The notes under the pieces were generated by a model, which was not told the DNA's origin, did not search any database, and was given only the letters and a program-made list of their open reading frames with translations. A stretch of DNA of 64,000 bases. It comes from Halocaridina rubra. Lineage: Eukaryota > Arthropoda > Malacostraca > Decapoda > Atyidae. Positions 57,681 to 64,000 of the stretch are shown here, one piece after another. Each line of letters opens with the position of its first letter. Within the stretch, counting starts at the first letter, position 1. The DNA lies in contig JAXCGZ010001909.1 of the NCBI GenBank assembly GCA_037179515.1, forward strand, positions 25,001-89,000, in the 5' to 3' direction. Position numbers and translations under genes: made by a program.

Positions 57681-60250
57681 TTGTTATACACAAATGCTGA
57701 TGGAGTAGCTATTAAGGCAGTAGAATTAAAAGATAGGATTCACAACAGTAAGGCAGATATAGTTGCAATTACAGAGGCTAAGTTGAGTGAGGACATAAGC
57801 AGTGTCACAGTTTTTCCTAAGGGTTTCAGAATATTAAGGGTTGAAAGATCTGAGAGGACTGGTGGAGGGATAGCACTGCTCATAAGTGAAAGGATTCAAG
57901 TTGAAGAAATAAACTTGGCTATAGAAAGTGAGTTCAAGGCATTTCTTGTTGCTCGCATAAATACTGGGTCAGAGAGCATTATAATACCTGTTGTATATAA
58001 CCCACCAAGGAACCAGAATAGGCTAGAAGTTTATGAGGAAAGTCATATAGGTACTATTGAAGTCATAAACTCAGTTGTTAACATTGCACGGGAGAGAAAA
58101 TGTAGGATTTTGATTATGGGAGATTTTAATCATAAAGAGATAGATTACATAAATTTGCCCCACACAGTGGTGAGGACTCATTCGGCGAAAGATTCCTAGA
58201 TTGCATACAAGGGAATTTCCTACACCAACATGTAATGGAACAAACGAGGGCCAGAGGTGGGGATGAGCCATCACTACTTGATCTAGTATTCACAGATAAT
58301 GTGTTGGTTATTGAAAAAATTGAGTATGAACCACAAATTTGAAAGATTGACCACTGTGTGTTGTTGATGGAGTATATCATTGAAGATATTCTGCCTGAGA
58401 GTAGAGGCACTGAGGACATGAGGAGGAACAATCCGAAAGGAGATTACATCAAAATGATTGAGCTTTTGCAGCTACTGACTGGAGAGAAATTGTTCGATAA
58501 TGAATGTAAAAGGGATAAGGAGTGGAGAGACAAATGCTGAAAAAGGTATAGGAGGAGAAAAAACATAAATGCCTGGCAAACCTACAAAAGAGCAAGAAAT
58601 GACTACCTAAGCAAAAGGAGAGAGGCAGAGAGAGACTATGAGAGGGACATCACCAGGAAGGCTAAAGAAAATCCAAAGCTTTTCCACATCTTTATCAGAG
58701 GAAAACTGAAGGTAAAAGAACAGGTTTTAAGGCTAAAGAGAGCGGATGGAAGCATCACTGTGACGGATGAAGAGATCTGCAAAGAATTGAACAAGGAGTT
58801 TAAGTCAGTATCTCCAATAGAAAATACCCCACCCCCTCAGATTGCAGAGATAGAAGCTAAAGGGCCAGTATTAGAGAACATTAACCTTACAGAACACAGA
58901 GGTATGCAAAGCGCTGATGGATTTAGATGTTCAAAAAGCTACATCTTCAAAAAGGGAAGGAGGGATATGGCTCTAAACTATAAACCAGTTTCCTTGACCA
59001 GCATAGTTTGCAAAGTTATGGAGAAACTACTAAAGAAACATATCTCTCTTCCCTTGGAATCCTTAAATTTTTTGTCAGTGAGGCAACATGGCTTCAGAGA
59101 AGGTAGATAAACAGTAACAAACTTATTAGAATTTTATGATGAGGTAAGCCGAATCTTACAGGAAAGAGAGGGCTGGGCAGATTGCATATTCCTAGACTTA
59201 CAGAAAGCGTTTGACACTGTTCCACATGGGAGACTTATTAGGAAACTGCAATCAATGGCTAGAATAGGTGGAAATGTCTTGGAATGGATCAAAACTTACT
59301 TAGAAGGAAGGGAACAGAGGGTTAGAGTAAGACACTCAGTATCTGAATAGAGAAGAGTTAGTAGTGGAGTTCTACAGGGTTCAGTTTTAGGGCCACTTTT
59401 GTTCCTTGTATATGTAAATGACCTACAAGAGTCTGTAAATTCGTTCATGAATATGTTTTGAGATGATGAAAAGATTGTGAAGAAAGTAAAAAACGAGAAC
59501 AATGGTAAAGAACTTCAGGAGGTTCTAAATAGTCTGCATGAGTGGTCAGAAAAGTGGCTAATGAAATTCAATACTTCAAAATATAAGGTAATAAGAATGG
59601 GTACAAGTGCAAGAAAGCCCAAGCTTGACTACTCAGTTGCTGGAGTACAACTTCAAGAGACAGAAAATAAGAGAGATCTAGGAGTAAACATACTGGCAGA
59701 TTTGTCTCCAGAAATACATATAAATGGCATAGTAAGGGCCGCATATGCATTCTTATCAAATGTAAGGGTAGCCTTCAGGCACATGGACAAGGAAATGTTC
59801 AAAAATATTTATGTAACCTATGTGAGGCCAAAACTCGAATATGCAGCCCCCTTTTGGAATCCACATTTGAAAAAGCACATAGCTAAGCTTGAAAAAGTTC
59901 AAAGACATGCCACGAAACTGGAGCCAGAAATACGCAATCTCAGTTATGATGAGAGGCTGATGGAATTAGACTTACCATCACTCGAAGCTAGAAGATTGAG
60001 GGGGGATATGGTGACAGTCTTTAAATTCCTTCATGGTTATGATAGAGTGGATAGGGATCGATATTTTGATATGGCTGGCTCTAGAACTAGAGGTCATAGT
60101 TTGAAGCTTCGCAAGAAAACTTCTTTGCAGGATGTAAGGAAATACTTTTTAAGTGTAAGAGTAGTTGATAAATGGAATTGGCTATGCGAGGAGGTAGTTA
60201 ATGTTATCTCAATCCATAGTTTTAAGGACAGGTATGATAAGTATCACTAA
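57681..60250 (+). pseudogene. DK ORF2 of copy M
   Basis: The endonuclease start is LYTNADGVAIK, with TEAKL for TETKL (the conserved Thr is Ala) and GDFNHKEIDY. It is frameshifted near 58155. The linker has TGA for Trp (KC-stop-KRY, 58538). About 150 codons are missing between FRCSKSY and FKKGRR (near 58945). RT motif A reads FLDLQKAFD, motif B GVLQGS and motif C is disrupted (TTTTGAGATGATG). The C-terminal domain 59477-60250 is open to the family stop RYDKYH. Confidence 0.88.
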
Positions 60251-60340
60251 GTATAAAATAGAACCGATGAGGAGACGGCAAGATACGTGCTTTGGGCCCT
60301 TTCCCGAAAACACAATTAGGTAAATACAATTGGGCAACTA

Positions 60341-62142
60341 CATACATTTTCCACAGATTAATTAGGGGATAACTGCTGGTAAAACAACAGGTTTTAAGAC
60401 TTAAGAGAGCGGATGGAAGTATCTTTGAGACGAATGAAGAGATCTGCAAGGAATTGAACAAGGAGTTTCAGTCAGTATTTACAGTAGAAAATACTCCCAC
60501 CACCTCATTTTGCAGAGATAGAAGCTCAAGGGCCGGCATTAGTGAACATCAGCCATACAGCCACAGAGGTATGCAAAGCGCTGATAGTGTTAGATGTTCA
60601 TAAAGCTACAGGTCCTGATTATATATCCCCTCATGTCCTTAAAACATACACAAACACAATATCATTGGCACTAAGTATCATATTTAAAAATTCTCTGGAT
60701 TCAGGGGAGATTCCAAGATGCTGGAAACAAGAAAACGTGATACCTATCATCAAAAAGGGAAGGGGGGATACGGCTCTAAACTATAGACCAGTTTCATCGA
60801 CCAACATAGTTTGCAAAGTTATGGAGAAACTACTAAGGAAACATATCTCTCTTCACTTGGAATAATTCAACTTTTTGTCAGTGAGGCAACATGGCTTCAG
60901 AGAAGGTAGATCAACAGTAACAAACTTATTATGAATTTTATGATGAGGTGAGCCGAATCTTACAGGAAAGAGAGGGCTGGGCAGATTGCATATTCCTAGA
61001 CTTCCAGAAAGCGTTTGACACTGTTCCAAATGGCAGACTTATTAGGCAGCTGCAAGCAATGGCTAGAATATGTGGAAATGTCTTGGAATGGATAAAAACT
61101 TACTTAGAATTAAAGGAACAGAGAGTTAGAGTAAGGCACTCAGTATCTGAATGGAGAAGAGTTTGTAGTGGAGCTTCACAGGGTTCAGTTTTAGTGCCAC
61201 TTTTGCTCCTTGTATATGTAAATGACCTACCAGATTCTGTAAATTCATTTATGAATATGATTGCAGATGATGCAAATATTGTGAAGAAAGTTGGAAACGA
61301 GAACAATGGTAGAGAACTTCAGGAAGATTTAAATAGTTTGCATGTGTGGTCAGAAAAGTGGGTAATGAAACTCAATTCTTCAAAATGAAAGGTAATGAGA
61401 ATGGGTACAAGTGCAAGAAGGCCCAAGCTTGACTACTCAGTGGCTGGAGTACAACTTCAAGAGACAGAAAATAAGAGAGATCTAGTAGTAAACATACTGG
61501 CAGATTTGTCTCCAGAAATACATATAAATGGCATAGTAAGGGCAGCATATGCATTCTTATCAAATATAAGGGTAGCCTTCAGGCACATGGACATGGAAAT
61601 GTTCAGAAATATTTATGTAAGCTATATAACGCCAAAATTCGAATATGCAGCTCCCCTTTGGAATCCACACTTGAAAAAGCACATAGCTAAGATTGAAAAA
61701 GTTCAAAGACATGCCACGAAACTAATGCCAGAAATACGCAATCTCACTTATGATGAGAGGCTGAGGGAATTAGACTTACCATCACTGGAAGCTAGAAGAT
61801 TGAGGGGGGATATGGTGACAGTCTTTAAATTCCTTCATGGTTATGATAGAGTGAATAGGGATCGATATTTTGATATGGCTGGCTCTAGAACTAGAGGTCA
61901 TAGTTTGAAGCTTCGCAAGAAAACTTCTTTGCAGGATGTAAGGAAATACTATTTCAGTGTAAAAGTAGTTGATAAGTGGAATTGGCTAAGCGAGGAGGTA
62001 GTTAATGCTATCTCAATCAATAGTTTTAAGGACAGGTATGATAAGTATCACTAAGTCTAAAATGGAACCAATGAGGAGACGGGAAGATACGAGCTTTGGG
62101 CCCTTTCCCGTAAACACAATTAGGTAAGTACAATTAGGTAAC
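60341..62142 (+). mobile_element. DK LINE copy N, 5'-truncated, tandem with O
   Basis: Starts at CATACATTTTCCACAGATTA, in the linker coding region, and ends with a tail variant ACAATTAGGTAAGTACAATTAGG. Copy O starts with the same junction (CATACATTCTCCACAGCTTA) 1,804 bp later, so N and O are an old tandem duplication. Confidence 0.9.
60361..62054 (+). pseudogene. DK ORF2 of copy N
   Basis: Segments 60542-60865 (NVIPIIKKGRGD), 60948-61388 (motif A FLDFQKAFDTVPN; motif B altered to SGASQGSVL; motif C IADDANI) and 61395-62054 (C-terminal domain to RYDKYH). Breaks are TAA after LHLE (60863), an extra base near 60932 and TGA for Cys in SKCKV (61386). It shares GRLIRQLQAMARI and TYLELKEQR with copy O, marking a distinct subfamily. 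Confidence 0.88.
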
Positions 62143-63930
62143 TGCATACATTCTCCACAGCTTAATCAGAGGAAAACTGAAGGTAAAACAACAGGTTTTA
62201 AGACTTAAGAGAGCGGATGGAAGCATTACTGAGACGGATGAAGAGATCTGCAAGGAATTGAACAAGGAGTTTCAGCCAGTATTTACAGTAGAAAATACCC
62301 CACCACCTCATTTTGCAGAGATAGAAGCTCAAGGGCCGGCATTAGTGAACATCAGCCATACAGCCACAGAGGTATGCAAAGCGCTGATAGTGTTAGATGT
62401 TCATAAAGCTACAGGTCCTGATTATATATCCCCTCGTGTACTTAAAATATGCACAAACTAAATATCAGTGGCACTAAGTATCATATTTAAAAAGTCACTG
62501 GAGTCAGGGGAGATTCCAAGATGCTGGAAACAAGAAAACGTGATACCTATCTTCAAAAAGGGAAGGAGGGATACAGCTCTAAACTATAGACCACTTTCTT
62601 GACCAGCATAGTTTGCAAAGATATGGAGAAACTACTAAGGAAACATATCTCTCTTCACTTGGAATTATTCAACTTTTTGTCAGTGAGGCAACATGGCTTC
62701 AGAGAAGGTAGATCAACAGTAACAAACTTATTATGAATTTTATGATGAGGTAAGCCGAATCTTACAGGAAAGTGAGGGCTGGGCAGATTGCAAATTCCTA
62801 GACTTCCAGAATGCATTTGACACTTCCAAATGGGAGACTTATTAGGCAGCTGCAAGCAATGGCTAGGATAGGTGGAAATGTCTTGGAATGGATAAAAACT
62901 TACTTAGAATTAAAGGAACAGAGAGTTAGAGTAAGACACTCAGTGTCTGAATGGAGAAGAGTTAGTAGTGGAACATCACAGGGTTCAGTTTTAGGGCCAC
63001 TTTTGTTCCTTGTATATGTAAATGACCTACAAGAGTCTGTAAATTCATTCATGAATATGTTTGCAGATGATGCAAAGATTGTGAAGAAAGTAGGAAACGA
63101 GAACAATGGTAAAGAACTTCAGGAAGATTTAAATAATTTGCATAAGTGGTCAGAAAAGTGGGTAATGAAACTCAATACTTCAAAATGTAAGGTAATGAGA
63201 ATTAGTACTAGTTCAAGAAGGCCCAAGCTTGACTACTCGGTGGCTGGAATGCAACTTCAGGAGACAGAAAATAAGAGAGATCTAGGAGTAAACATACTGG
63301 CAGATTTGTCTCCAGAAATACATATAAATGGCATAGTAAGGGCAGCATATGCATTCTTATCAAATGTAAGGGTAGCCTTCAGACACATGGACAAGGAAAT
63401 GTTCAGAAATACTTATGTAACCTATGTGAGGCCAAAACTCGAATATGGAGCCCTATTTTGGGATCCGCAATTGTAAAAGCACATAGCTAAGCTTGAAAAA
63501 GTTCAAAGACATGCCACGAAACTGGTGCCAGAAATACGCAATCTCAGCATGATGAGAGGCTGAGGGAATTAGACTTACCATTACTGGAAGCTAGAAGATT
63601 GAAGGGGATATGGTGACAGTCTTTAAATTCCTTCATGGTTATGATAGAGTGAATCTTGATCGATATTTTGATATGGTTGGCTCTATAACTAGAGATCATA
63701 GCTTGAAGCTTCGTAAGAAAACTTCTTTGCAGGATGTAAGGAAATACTTTTTCAGTGTAAGAGTGCTTGATAATTGGAATTGGTTAAGCGAGGAGGTAGT
63801 TAATGCTATCTCATTCCATAGTTTCTAGGACAGGTATGATAAGTATCACTAAGTACAAAAAGGAACCGATGACGAGACGGGAAGATAAGAGCTTTGGGCT
63901 CTTTCCCGTAAACACAATTAGGTAATCACA
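62143..63930 (+). mobile_element. DK LINE copy O, 5'-truncated
   Basis: Same 5' truncation as copy N, complete 3' UTR hairpin, and tail ending ACAATTAGGTAATCACAATT, next to SINE-2 sequence. Confidence 0.9.
62163..63850 (+). pseudogene. DK ORF2 of copy O
   Basis: Segments 62258-62461, then 62811-63476 (RT from GRLIRQLQ through motif B SSGTSQGS and motif C FADD to the C-terminal region), then 63610-63828. A small deletion removes part of motif A (near 62820, where FDTVPN becomes HLTLPN-like). A TAA at 63474 and single-base losses near 63546 and 63604 break the rest, and a TAG (63826) comes before the family stop. Confidence 0.86.
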
Positions 63931-64000
63931 ATTCGAGACCAACAATAACCAAATAAGCACAGTACATATGTGAAAATATGCATGATATTTTACCCTAACC
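63931..64000 (-). mobile_element. SINE-2 fragment at window edge
   Basis: Reverse complement GGTTAGGGTAAAATATCATG, then TTTTCACATATGTACTGTGC and TTATTTGGTTATTG, matches the SINE-2 segment after the tRNA-like head at 35940-36000. The head would lie beyond the window. Confidence 0.8.

Larger units (their letters stand above)
55706..60340 (+). mobile_element. DK LINE copy M, full 5' end, decayed
   Basis: Begins CAGTATCTCTTAA like copy J. Its 5' UTR is 55706-56600 (895 bp), ORF1 56601-57678, ORF2 57681-60250, and the 3' UTR and tail variant (ACAATTAGGTAAATACAATTGGG) run to about 60340. It is shorter than J because part of the RT is deleted. Confidence 0.9.

Overview
This window is a retrotransposon graveyard from a eukaryotic, most likely arthropod and perhaps decapod crustacean, genome. 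I see no host gene, no bacterial operon and no CRISPR array. The arthropod guess is inference. It rests on the style of the LINE and Gypsy proteins, the AT-rich noncoding DNA, the long (TA)n and (TG)n tracts and the tRNA-derived SINEs.

One LINE family dominates, called here DK after its conserved C-terminus (...RYDKYH). It is CR1/L2-like, with a coiled-coil ORF1 (about 358 codons), an ORF2 (about 944 codons) carrying an AP-type endonuclease plus reverse transcriptase, a short 3' UTR with a two-tier hairpin, and a 14-nt tail repeat (ACAATTAGGTAATC)n. Copies J (38092-42960) and M (55706-60340) share the same 5' end, so a full element is about 4.9 kb. Every copy carries stops or frameshifts.

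Layout. 1-2202: DK fragments. 2203-8653: a satellite made of alternating 498-bp and 330-bp 5'-truncated DK 3' ends. 8654-18044: three tandem 2.09-kb copies and a longer copy. 18045-26209: more DK copies and scraps, including ORF1-bearing copy I. 26210-28706: an unassigned stretch, two SINEs and an old LTR. 28899-35368: a different LINE (Q) split by Gypsy-1 (29609-34690). 35450-36246: tRNA-headed SINE-2 units in tandem and inverted order, broken by DK copy K. 36247-42960: DK copies K (+) and J (-), tail to tail around a (TA)n tract. 42981-55637: DK copies P and L. L is split by a long solo LTR, which is itself split by an 8.2-kb LTR element, Gypsy-2 (44602-52844). 55706-63930: plus-strand DK copies M, N and O, ending in a SINE-2 fragment.

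Two points stand out. Gypsy-2 has a Ty3/Gypsy-type RT, but its integrase (HHCC, DDE, GPY/F) lies upstream of the RT, the pol order of Copia and of the Gmr1-type Gypsy elements. The DK family repeatedly sits head to tail in its own 3' tails and has produced a satellite with recurrent truncation points. Several dead copies share identical lesions, which shows DNA-level duplication as well as retrotransposition. Collapse or expansion of such repeats during assembly should be kept in mind.
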